A stretch of 12,677 nucleotides of DNA from the NCBI GenBank assembly GCA_030635415.1, contig DAOVYW010000046.1, forward strand, positions 1 through 12,677. Reading direction: 5' to 3'. A program made the position numbers and the translations under genes. This DNA comes from Candidatus Firestoneibacteriota bacterium (GTDB taxonomy: Bacteria; Oederibacteriota; JAAXVQ01; JAUVAV01). Position 1 is the first letter of the stretch. Each line of letters opens with the position of its first letter. Under the pieces are notes generated by a model, which saw only the letters and a list, made by a program, of their open reading frames with translations, was not told the origin of the DNA and made no database searches. Positions 6,487 to 12,677 of this stretch are shown here, one piece after another.

Positions 6487-8460
6487 TTATTCTCCGGACC
6501 GGGTTCTCTGGGCGCGAATACCCTGCTTCTGCTCTGCAATTTCCGCTGCCAGTTCAGGCGCCTGTTCCAAGACCCTCTCAAATACCTGGTCCGCGGCTTT
6601 ATCTTTTCCGGCCCATAAATAGGCAATTCCCAGATTAAAGTGTCGCATGGGATCGCGGGGAGCCATTTTCACGGCCGCTTGACAAATCTCAACTGCCTGG
6701 GTGTACTTTTGATTGAGTGTCAGGGCCTGTATGTATAGATTCATTAATTCAAGTTCATTAGGCGCCAGCCGGTAAGCTTCTTCTATTACCGGCAGAGCTT
6801 CGCGGTATTGCCGGACTTTCAACATAGTATTCCCCAGGGCAAAGAGAATCTCTTTGTTGTTCGGCGCAAATTTCCGGGCCAGAGCAAATTCCCGCAGGGC
6901 TGGTTGATACCTTTCAAGCTTAAAAAGCAGGCCGCCGAAATTTTTATGCGCCGTGGACTGACGGCTATTATGCGCTTGGGCCGAGACCATATCCACGTTC
7001 GACAGCAACGCGAAACAGATGATCAAGCTAAGGGGCATGGCCAGCCGGGACCAGCGGCGTTCCCGTATCCGCCGAACTATTTCCACTACGGCGGCGGCGG
7101 CAAAAATGAAAAACGCCGGGAGAACGACATACCGATATTCCGAGGAGACCATCAAGACAATATTGGTGAAAAAGCCGACCAGTACCAGTCCGTAAAGCGG
7201 CAGGAGTTCGCGCCCTTGGCGCCGGAGTAAAATCATGCCCAGCAGGGCAAAAGGACATAATACTCCAAACGCCAGCCAGGGCAGGCGTAAAACCGGCGCC
7301 AATTCACGAAAGGAATTATAATTAATACTGGTGGTTATTTCATAGTGGTTCAAGAATAGCAGAAATTTATCCAAGAGCAGCTGCTGCCAATGCCCAGGAT
7401 CCTGCCGTATTTCATCCAGCGTTTTTTTGAACCAATAGCTATTGGACGCGCGGTAGCTAAGGCGACGGCCGGTTTGTTTTTCAGCCTCCCGCTTAAAATC
7501 CTCCACTATAGTTCCAGCCGAACATCCCAAGTCTCCCAAGGGAATATGAAAACCTCTCGAACGAATGGAATTTCCGAGATAAAAATTCAACCCTCCGGTG
7601 CTTACGGTTATAATCGGTTCATGCACTACCATGATATTCCGGACCGTAACCGGTATAACTATGAGAATCACACCGAGCACCAGTCCGGCCACCGGCCGGA
7701 TAAAAATATGGATATTCCGCCGCCCCACCACGAAGTAAAGCCAGATCGCTAAAACCAATAAAAGCAATACCGCATTCGGCCGGGTAATTATGGAAAGTCC
7801 CAGCATTAAACCGGGCAGAAGCCAAGCGATCCACGATTCGCTGCCTTGGACCCGATAAACTGTGAGCAATAATATTAAATGCAGAAAGTTAATCAAGGTT
7901 ACGGTCAGCAGGGTTCCTTCGTGGAAAAGCGAAACTCCGTAAAGCGCCGCGGCCAGTCCGGCGATCAGGCCGACCGCCGAAGTAAAAAGCCGGCGTCCCA
8001 GTAAATAGATTAGGCCGCAATTTAAAACCCCCATCAGCAACTGGAGACCCGCCGCCATTTCCGGACGCGGCCCTCCGATGCGATAGACCAAGCCCAGCCA
8101 ATAAGCATAAAGTGGGCTTTGGGTGAAAACCCCGGTTCCCAGGAGCTCTCCCGAAGCTATTCGCCGGGCCCATTCGTGAAAATTCAAGGAATCAATAACG
8201 GGGTGGGTAAACCAAATTTCTTGATATACATTTAAAAAGTAGACCAGCCGGACGGTCAGGCTTACAATTAATACTATTCCCAGCATGATGCCGTCCGGAC
8301 GCTTCAATTTCCCCGCTCTGAAGAGCGGGGAATTGGATATGATCTGTAGGAAATCATTATTACTATCCCGCTTCATCCCCGGCTTGAAAGCCGGGGAATT
8401 CGCGGCTAACATATTAAACGCACCGGGAGTGGAAGGGATCCATTTTTTACTATTCATCAC
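6487..8460 (-). CDS. GT-C (PMT/ArnT-like) membrane glycosyltransferase with C-terminal TPRs
   Basis: The protein has 657 residues. Residues 1-58 are an unusual soluble extension. About ten or more hydrophobic helices span about 59-490. The first outer loop reads HPVIDSLNFHEWA (86-98) and then 'GVFTQSPLYAYWLGL' (110-124), matching the D...Y/H..A...G...sPLY pattern of GT-C enzymes with a probable catalytic Asp at 90. ITRPNA (225-230) and 'EYRYVVLPAF' (441-450) are also typical. Four TPR-like units cover about 503-636. Family members transfer sugars from polyprenyl-phosphate donors to proteins or lipids outside the inner membrane; the acceptor here is unknown. The start is unclear: a GTG at 8460 or ATG at 8457 with a weak GGTGG, and later ATGs at codons 29 and 59 are alternatives. 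A promoter at 8527-8556 supports an early start. Two palindromes lie in codons 21-54. Confidence 0.83.
   Translation of the reverse strand: MMNSKKWIPSTPGAFNMLAANSPAFKPGMKRDSNNDFLQIISNSPLFRAGKLKRPDGIMLGIVLIVSLTVRLVYFLNVYQEIWFTHPVIDSLNFHEWARRIASGELLGTGVFTQSPLYAYWLGLVYRIGGPRPEMAAGLQLLMGVLNCGLIYLLGRRLFTSAVGLIAGLAAALYGVSLFHEGTLLTVTLINFLHLILLLTVYRVQGSESWIAWLLPGLMLGLSIITRPNAVLLLLVLAIWLYFVVGRRNIHIFIRPVAGLVLGVILIVIPVTVRNIMVVHEPIITVSTGGLNFYLGNSIRSRGFHIPLGDLGCSAGTIVEDFKREAEKQTGRRLSYRASNSYWFKKTLDEIRQDPGHWQQLLLDKFLLFLNHYEITTSINYNSFRELAPVLRLPWLAFGVLCPFALLGMILLRRQGRELLPLYGLVLVGFFTNIVLMVSSEYRYVVLPAFFIFAAAAVVEIVRRIRERRWSRLAMPLSLIICFALLSNVDMVSAQAHNSRQSTAHKNFGGLLFKLERYQPALREFALARKFAPNNKEILFALGNTMLKVRQYREALPVIEEAYRLAPNELELMNLYIQALTLNQKYTQAVEICQAAVKMAPRDPMRHFNLGIAYLWAGKDKAADQVFERVLEQAPELAAEIAEQKQGIRAQRTRSGE
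8309..8332. repeat. REP-like palindrome 1, inside the glycosyltransferase N-terminus
   Basis: TTCCCCGCTC-TGAA-GAGCGGGGAA is a perfect 10-bp stem with a TGAA tetraloop, preceded by CGCTTCA. It encodes NSPLFRAG-type residues (about 43-50) on the minus strand. A second copy of the same design lies about 70 bp away. Confidence 0.82.
8377..8396. repeat. REP-like palindrome 2, inside the glycosyltransferase N-terminus
   Basis: CCCCGGCT-TGAA-AGCCGGGG is a perfect 8-bp stem with the same TGAA tetraloop, also preceded by CGCTTCA and followed by AATTC. On the minus strand it encodes NSPAFKPG (21-28). With palindrome 1 it forms a pair of diverged units in the same orientation. Confidence 0.82.
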
Positions 8461-8526
8461 ACCACCATGCAGCTACGGCCATGCCGCTGATATACCTCAG
8501 AAGGTAATAAGATTAAAATTTTGAAA

Positions 8527-8556
8527 AGCATAGCAAAACCGCGATCAACGCGTCAA
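8527..8556 (-). promoter_or_regulatory. Extended -10 promoter of the glycosyltransferase gene
   Basis: On the minus strand TTGACG (8551-8556) is followed by an 18-nt spacer and TATGCT (8527-8532), preceded by the extended -10 TGC. Transcription would start near 8520, about 60 nt before the GTG at 8460. Confidence 0.74.
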
Positions 8557-8602
8557 TGGCAAAAAATCATGCTATCACCAACCAGTGGAGGCGGTTCGCG
8601 TT

Positions 8603-8668
8603 CAGCCGGATGTTCGGGACAGCATAAAAATCCACCCCGACCCCCAAGCAGGTCTTGACATCCGGCTG
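8603..8668. repeat. 11-bp perfect inverted repeat over the plus-strand promoter
   Basis: CAGCCGGATGT (8603-8613) and ACATCCGGCTG (8658-8668) are exact inverted copies with centres 55 bp apart. The right arm overlaps the last three bases of the -35 box of the beta-barrel gene. Being upstream of the start of transcription, it is more likely a pair of protein-binding half-sites than an RNA hairpin. No regulator gene is adjacent. Confidence 0.6.
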
Positions 8669-8683
8669 TGTGAAGGTTATCAT
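8655..8683 (+). promoter_or_regulatory. Sigma70 promoter of the beta-barrel gene
   Basis: A perfect TTGACA (8655-8660), a 17-nt spacer and TATCAT (8678-8683) are present. Transcription would begin near 8690, leaving a leader of about 100 nt. This shows that the open frame upstream of 8792 (back to 8585) is not translated. Confidence 0.85.
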
Positions 8684-8769
8684 CTCCTGGGCTTTGGGAG
8701 GACATTATTCAAAATATTTACGTTTGGTTCGTTGCTCACTCCTTATTTGCCTGTTAAATATTCCTTCCT

Positions 8770-8777
8770 GGAGGAGG
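8770..8777 (+). promoter_or_regulatory. Ribosome binding site that fixes the beta-barrel start
   Basis: GGAGGAGG lies 14 nt before the ATG at 8792. It is the only good Shine-Dalgarno in the leader, and the signal peptide begins exactly at that ATG. The spacing is unusually long. Confidence 0.65.
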
Positions 8778-8791
8778 TTGTCTACCTAATT

Positions 8792-10417
8792 ATGCGATTT
8801 AACCTGATGATATTATTTATCGCGCTAGCGCTTAGTTGTCCGCTTTATTCCGCCGAGGCGTCCCCTTCCGCTGTAGAAGCACTGGGGGGGGCAACTCTGG
8901 TACTGGAAGACGAGACTACAGTGCTATCCCTTTTTAATTTAGGCAACCCCGCCGCTGCCGCGTTCTTGCCTCCTCAAGACCGTCTCGATCTCCTGGTAAG
9001 GGCGGAACAAGGCTATAGTGTGGCCGAATTCACTACCTGTCCCTTGGATGCTTCCATCATCATCGAGACAGATGGTAATACATTATATTGTAATCTTGAT
9101 CCCTTTGGCAATACTCTTCCGCCTGATACCACCTATACCAGTAAAACCGGTTCTTTTTTTTCCTCCTTTAATGACTGGCAAAATACCGGTTACGGAGGAT
9201 ATCTGGCCTGGCTTAACCAGGAAATAATATTTCAAATCCTGCCTCAGGGTTTTTATCATTTAATTTCCTCCAGCGATGAACACTCAAATTCCAACACTTG
9301 GGCTGGCGGCGGAAAAATTCGCGCGGCGGCTAAAATATTTCAAAGCTTGGCTCTGGGCGCAGGTTTCAGCTATCAGGACGGCCGCAGCTCCCAGGAAGGC
9401 GGACTAATTCAGCTCGACCCTTTCGGCTCGCTTATGCCCGGCTTAAAGTCTGAAATCACTTCCGAAGATCTATCCTGGGGCGCAGAGCTGGGAGCGGCCT
9501 GGCGCCACCCGGCCGTCTTTGACCCGGAAGACTATCTTGCTCTGGGCCTGTCTATACGCGGTCAAAGAAATTTGGTTGCTACCGCTTTTGCTTTTGATAC
9601 CATCCTCTTCCCAGGCTTTGCTTCGCCTTCCGGGCTTACGTATTCCACCTCGCTTCCGTGGGAAATTCAGTTGGAAAGCATTTATCATTACAAGCAAGAT
9701 ATGGATATCGGTTTCGTCATCGCTTATCGGGGGGAAAAACAATACCTGTCCTGGGAATCAGCATTTTTTCCGGACCAGCCCGAACTGGTAACCGGCGCCA
9801 TGTCTAACTTGGATTATGAACTCTCCTTCCGTGTCAGGCTTCCCATGATCCGCGAGGACGACCTCCGTTTCGGCGTGGTGTTTAACAACCAAGGCAAGGG
9901 CCATTCTTTCCCAGGTGGCCGTTTGCAGACCACAGACCTGGCAACACTTGCGCTGCTTCCCCCCATTGACACTGCTTCCTCTTCCATTGGAATTGGCACT
10001 GCTTTTGTCCCGACCGAGGAGTCTATCGTCGCCATGGAATACCGGCTGGGTTCCACTAAAAGCCGGCAGGAAAACGATACCGGCCTGCTGGCGGATTCAG
10101 GTTTTACGAATTTTGCCTTCGGCGCCCAGTATCAATTGGTGAAAAATTTGTTCCTGCGCCTGGGCTTTACCACTCAACAACTATCCTATGAATTGGAGGA
10201 TTCGATGGTTATCCGGACCACCAATACTGCCACTCTGCGTTTTGGAATAGGAATTAAGGAAGGCTCTTTTCGTGCCGATCTAGCGGCAGCGGCCGAACGT
10301 GTAACTCACAGTCCGGAAGGATGGACCTTTAAAGATAAGCCCCCGGCTCTTCAAGCAGTTGATAAAGATTCCACCTTACGCATGTCCGGCCTGCTAAGCT
10401 TATCCTGGCGCTACTAG
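8792..10417 (+). CDS. Outer-membrane beta-barrel protein, family not recognised
   Basis: The protein has 541 residues from the ATG at 8792. A signal peptide (1-23, MRFNLMILFIALALSCPLYS then AEA) is followed by 'VEALGGATLVLEDETTVLSLFNLGNPAAAAF' across 28-58, resembling the N-terminal plug of barrels whose mature part begins LGGA...D...NPA (FadL/PorV/UPF0164-like). Repeated amphipathic strands with Gly and aromatic residues follow (for example 'LALGAGFSYQDG', 'NLFLRLGFTTQQLSYEL', 'TATLRFGIGIKEGSFRADLA'), ending in SGLLSLSWRY with the C-terminal aromatic typical of BAM substrates. The substrate is unknown. A Cys at 16 after ALS gives only a poor lipobox. It is the sole plus-strand gene, with its own promoter, and its 3' end overlaps the convergent MauE-type gene by 18 bp; no terminator is seen. 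The open frame extends upstream to 8585, but the promoter lies within that part. Confidence 0.8.
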   Translation: MRFNLMILFIALALSCPLYSAEASPSAVEALGGATLVLEDETTVLSLFNLGNPAAAAFLPPQDRLDLLVRAEQGYSVAEFTTCPLDASIIIETDGNTLYCNLDPFGNTLPPDTTYTSKTGSFFSSFNDWQNTGYGGYLAWLNQEIIFQILPQGFYHLISSSDEHSNSNTWAGGGKIRAAAKIFQSLALGAGFSYQDGRSSQEGGLIQLDPFGSLMPGLKSEITSEDLSWGAELGAAWRHPAVFDPEDYLALGLSIRGQRNLVATAFAFDTILFPGFASPSGLTYSTSLPWEIQLESIYHYKQDMDIGFVIAYRGEKQYLSWESAFFPDQPELVTGAMSNLDYELSFRVRLPMIREDDLRFGVVFNNQGKGHSFPGGRLQTTDLATLALLPPIDTASSSIGIGTAFVPTEESIVAMEYRLGSTKSRQENDTGLLADSGFTNFAFGAQYQLVKNLFLRLGFTTQQLSYELEDSMVIRTTNTATLRFGIGIKEGSFRADLAAAAERVTHSPEGWTFKDKPPALQAVDKDSTLRMSGLLSLSWRY

Positions 10418-10846
10418 TCCTGGAGGACGAACTCGCTTATCACGTAAAATCATCCCACCGGCCAGCAAGATGCCTATATCAATTAACAACGTCTGGAGAC
10501 CGACTCGCGAGCTGTCTCCACCAAAACATCCGCAGGAAATATCCAATCCCCTGATTAAGGCTGTAACCACCGCTATGGTAAACAACCCGGTTAAAATCAG
10601 AATGATTTTCGCCGCCGGCCGGCGCCAACCCGGAAAAAACAATGCCAGACCAGGCGCGATTTCCAACCAGGGCATAAAAATAGCCACCAGGTTTATTAAG
10701 TACCAGGGAAGTATCCGGTAATTTCCCACCGCCTTGGCAAACACCGCCGGCTCTATGATCTTGGTTATCCCGGAATAAATAAAAACCAAGCCTAATATCC
10801 AGGCCAAAATGATAATGACATGTTTATATGAAAAAATTGCCTTCAT
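10400..10846 (-). CDS. MauE/DoxX-type redox-associated membrane protein
   Basis: This 148-residue protein has four transmembrane helices (about 9-28, 47-71, 78-99 and 118-136) and the signature SCGCFGG (104-110) between helices 3 and 4. MauE and DoxX-like proteins of this type are thought to work in thiol/disulfide chemistry or in maturation of periplasmic redox proteins, via the Cys pair (C105, C107). The N-terminal 'VFIYSGITKIIEPAVFAKAV' is also typical of DoxX-like membrane proteins. Its ATG overlaps the rhodanese-like stop as ATGA, with AAAGGA 5 nt upstream, showing translational coupling. The 3' end overlaps the convergent beta-barrel gene. The family call is good; the partner protein is inferred from context only. 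Confidence 0.84.
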   Translation of the reverse strand: MKAIFSYKHVIIILAWILGLVFIYSGITKIIEPAVFAKAVGNYRILPWYLINLVAIFMPWLEIAPGLALFFPGWRRPAAKIILILTGLFTIAVVTALIRGLDISCGCFGGDSSRVGLQTLLIDIGILLAGGMILRDKRVRPPGLVAPG

Positions 10847-11322
10847 GGCTGTCCTTTGGCCAAGGGAATATCCTGATGAAGCTTAAGCTTTTCCCATCCC
10901 GGCTCGAAAACAGAAAGGTTTTCCGGTTTAAACCCATTTTCAATAAGAAAACCGGCCAGGTCCCAACTATCCTTAGGATAATTTTCTTCGCCATAAATAA
11001 TAATAACCTCGTCCGGAGGCAGCATCTCAAAAATCCGGCCCAGGTGCTCTATTTTTCTCCCGGCCGGCAGGTTAACCGCTCCAGCCAAGCGGCCGCACGC
11101 AAACTCTTCCGCATTCCTGGCATCAACCAAAACCGCGCTTCCGCGATTTAAACAACGCAGCAATTCATCAAGCTCCATGGAGGTCCCAAGCATGTTCTCC
11201 TGGGAAGCCGGGGTTTCCGGATCAGCGAGCCAGGACAAACCATTCGCCCTAAAAAAGTTTACTAATACAGCCGCTACACCGGCTGCCGCTATGAGGACTA
11301 AAATTTTCTTGCGCTCAGTCAT
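10843..11322 (-). CDS. Membrane-anchored rhodanese-fold protein lacking the active Cys
   Basis: The protein has 159 residues. An N-terminal signal anchor (about 7-23) precedes a rhodanese domain (about 47-150) with the family's VLVDARNAEEFACGRLAGAV (64-83) followed by NLP, then 'EVIIIY' (105-110). Where active rhodaneses have Cys after this strand (YC..G.RS), this protein reads Y-G111-E-E-N-Y-P-K-D-S. It therefore probably cannot form a persulfide there and may be a structural or binding domain. C57 and C76 remain but are not in the catalytic loop. The domain probably faces the periplasm. It lies 6 bp after the DUF1573 gene and overlaps the MauE gene by 4 bp. The ATG at 11322 has only a poor Shine-Dalgarno, so it may rely on coupling to the preceding stop. 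Confidence 0.85.
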   Translation of the reverse strand: MTERKKILVLIAAAGVAAVLVNFFRANGLSWLADPETPASQENMLGTSMELDELLRCLNRGSAVLVDARNAEEFACGRLAGAVNLPAGRKIEHLGRIFEMLPPDEVIIIYGEENYPKDSWDLAGFLIENGFKPENLSVFEPGWEKLKLHQDIPLAKGQP

Positions 11323-11328
11323 CTTTCA

Positions 11329-12417
11329 TTAACCATCCCGCCTTATCGGGATTTCCACTTTTGAAAATGACGGTTCATTGGTTTTAAAAGTCACCACTAC
11401 GGGAATTCCTTTCGGCAGCGTGAATCCCTGGGGAAAAGTGACGATTATCCGGTATTGCTTATCCGGGATTTCCTCAATTAATTCCACTTTTACTTCCGGC
11501 CGGTTGACGGTTAATTCCGATATCTTTAAAAAACCGGCCCGCGTGTAGCGAACGCTGATACTCTTTTGCATAACCTCGGGCAGAGGGCCGGCACGCATAA
11601 TTATTCTGCGGGGGCGGATATCCACGGCCCGGGGAACATACCCGCTTACCGGGATCCATATTTTAGACGGAGCTGGAAGCCTGGCTTGTATCTCAACTCC
11701 ACCGGAATATTGTCCAGGCGACAACCCTGGTTTCACTTCCACGATGAGTTCAAACTTCTGACCGTCTTTTATCACCTTGAGATAAGGAATGAATCCCGGA
11801 TGTTCACACCGGACTTTCGAAATAAATATTGGGTGTTTAAGCTGATTAATAATAGTCACGGTTTTTCGCCGACTTTGTCTCGGATTGATTATTCCAAAGG
11901 TTACGGCCCGGGGGGAAATTTCAACCGGTTCCTGTACCCGGCCCTCCAGCCAGACTTTATAATTTGGGTTCTCCGGGACATTCGTAATAATTCGTATCGC
12001 CTTGCGTATCTCTCCCCGCATACCCTTGGTATTAAGTCTGATCGGTATCCGGCCGGACTTTCCGGGGTCAATCCTTGGTTCCCATTCTCCGGTCTGCGTG
12101 CATCCGCAATCCGGTTTAATCTTCAGTATTTCCAGGGTCTGCTTCCCGCGATTAGTAAATTGAAAATCGTAGTCAACCACTTCGCCGGACATTACCTGGC
12201 CAAAATTATAAACCTCGTTTTCAAAGACTAATCGGGGCCCGGCTTCCGGCATCACTTCCATCCGTCGCTCAGCACTGCCTTTGCCTGCCAAGGTTCCCGC
12301 CTCAACCTGAATTTCCCCCCGGACGGAGAACGGTCCGGCGAAACTTATCGGCACTATTATGAATAAAAACGTGAAAACCAGGCTTTTCACTGCCCGCTTT
12401 GAATTTCTTTCAAGCAT
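11329..12417 (-). CDS. Secreted DUF1573 domain protein
   Basis: This 362-residue protein has a signal peptide (about 1-27) and a DUF1573 domain (about 63-160): VYNFGQVMSGEVVDYDFQF (69-87), 'TNRGKQTLEILKIKPDCGCT' (88-107) and 'PGKSGRIPIRLNTKGMRG' (118-135). Two further Ig-like, ASPM/SPD-2/Hydin-type beta domains follow (about 165-260 and 265-360). The CGC motif (C104, C106) is the family hallmark and a possible metal or thiol site. The protein is probably periplasmic or surface-associated; no enzymatic role is known to me. It heads an operon with the rhodanese-fold and MauE genes. The ATG at 12417 has AAGGTG 5 nt upstream. No clear promoter is found in the 260 bases upstream, so transcription may start beyond the window. 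Confidence 0.88.
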   Translation of the reverse strand: MLERNSKRAVKSLVFTFLFIIVPISFAGPFSVRGEIQVEAGTLAGKGSAERRMEVMPEAGPRLVFENEVYNFGQVMSGEVVDYDFQFTNRGKQTLEILKIKPDCGCTQTGEWEPRIDPGKSGRIPIRLNTKGMRGEIRKAIRIITNVPENPNYKVWLEGRVQEPVEISPRAVTFGIINPRQSRRKTVTIINQLKHPIFISKVRCEHPGFIPYLKVIKDGQKFELIVEVKPGLSPGQYSGGVEIQARLPAPSKIWIPVSGYVPRAVDIRPRRIIMRAGPLPEVMQKSISVRYTRAGFLKISELTVNRPEVKVELIEEIPDKQYRIIVTFPQGFTLPKGIPVVVTFKTNEPSFSKVEIPIRRDG

Positions 12418-12677
12418 GTCTTCACCTTAAGCTTTTTATTTTAAGCCGCCTTTTTTAATGAATTTTCCCGAAAAGCAGGTTCTTGTACCGGTGGCGTTAA
12501 GGAAAATATATTAACCGGTTTTTTGTCAGAATACCAGTTAATTTTCAGTAATAGAATCCCGCGTGTAGTTTCGACCGGGAACATTAGATAGCAAACGTTC
12601 GGTGACATGGATATAAACGGCGCAGGCGCCCTGACCGGTTTTGGTCCGATTTTACGATTATAGTTGCCTTTGTTTTA
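12418..12677 (-). other. Region upstream of the DUF1573 operon, with a doubtful short frame
   Basis: A minus-strand frame from ATG 12608 to TAA 12441 would encode 55 residues (MSPNVCYLMFPVETTRG...), but it has no Shine-Dalgarno and no family I recognise. A second minus frame without a start reads GQGACAVYIHVTERLL in the same place. The stretch also holds AACCGGTT palindromes (near 12513 and 12633) and a GGCGC/GCGCC inverted repeat at 12620-12630. TATAAT (minus, 12657-12662) could be a -10 whose -35 is outside the window. It may be a leader, a decayed gene or a repeat. Confidence 0.3.

Noticed and set aside
7028..7834. Minus-strand open frames inside the glycosyltransferase gene
   Set aside because: They are out-of-frame shadows of a long, well-supported membrane protein and have arginine/proline-rich compositions with no family features.
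8300..8400. CRISPR repeat or insertion sequence
   Set aside because: Only two diverged palindromes exist, with no spacer array, no transposase and no target-site duplication visible.
8431..8480. A 10-codon upstream frame (MAVAAWWCDE) overlapping the glycosyltransferase start
   Set aside because: It has no Shine-Dalgarno, and its composition gives no sign of a leader peptide for a known attenuation system.
8585..8791. Open frame upstream that would extend the plus-strand barrel protein by 69 residues
   Set aside because: It contains the near-consensus promoter at 8655-8683, and the signal peptide begins at the ATG at 8792.
11566..12231. A 221-codon plus-strand frame opposite the DUF1573 gene
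   Set aside because: It is fully antisense to a recognisable gene, with no ribosome site, signal peptide or family motif.

Overview
The window looks like chromosomal DNA of a diderm (outer-membrane) bacterium with moderate G+C. Two genes encode secreted beta-barrel-type outer-membrane proteins, one protein is a membrane-anchored TolB-like propeller, and another is a DUF1573 protein with a signal peptide. Several sigma70-type promoters (TTGACR-N17/18-TAnnnT) can be read directly. The ftsB/divIC-like gene next to a DUF501 gene is an arrangement I associate with Actinobacteria and Firmicutes-type genomes, so together with the outer-membrane proteins this suggests a deep-branching or uncultured diderm lineage. 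I cannot place it more precisely from sequence alone. There is no phage, plasmid, CRISPR or transposase gene.

Layout. At 1-632 is the 5' part of a minus-strand porin-like gene. At 747-1856 is a minus-strand, membrane-anchored PD40/TolB-like propeller with its own promoter. A gene-poor stretch (1857-2171) ends at a clear terminator for two minus-strand tRNA genes, initiator tRNA-fMet and tRNA-Leu(TAA). These follow DUF501 and ftsB-like genes, and the DUF501 stop codon lies inside the tRNA-Leu gene. Another terminator (3511-3545) closes a minus-strand operon of aroB (3-dehydroquinate synthase), a TPR-Roadblock/LC7 fusion protein and a stand-alone Roadblock/LC7 protein. That operon starts from a strong promoter at 6409-6437. 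Upstream of it is a GT-C (PMT/ArnT-like) membrane glycosyltransferase with C-terminal TPRs, whose N-terminal codons contain two REP-like palindromes.

Divergent promoters at 8527-8683 separate that gene from a plus-strand outer-membrane beta-barrel gene (8792-10417). The barrel gene converges with, and overlaps by 18 bp, a tightly packed minus-strand operon of DUF1573 protein, membrane-anchored rhodanese-fold protein lacking the catalytic Cys, and MauE/DoxX-type membrane protein with a CGCFG motif (12417-10400).

Functional picture. The window mixes housekeeping genes (tRNAs, cell division, shikimate pathway) with cell-envelope genes. The two parts most worth a second look are the envelope redox-like cassette (DUF1573, inactive rhodanese, MauE) and the Roadblock pair in the aroB operon. 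The first may form a thiol/redox or sulfur-related complex on the outer face of the inner membrane. The second suggests a small-GTPase regulatory module whose GTPase is not in this window. Both functional readings are inference.
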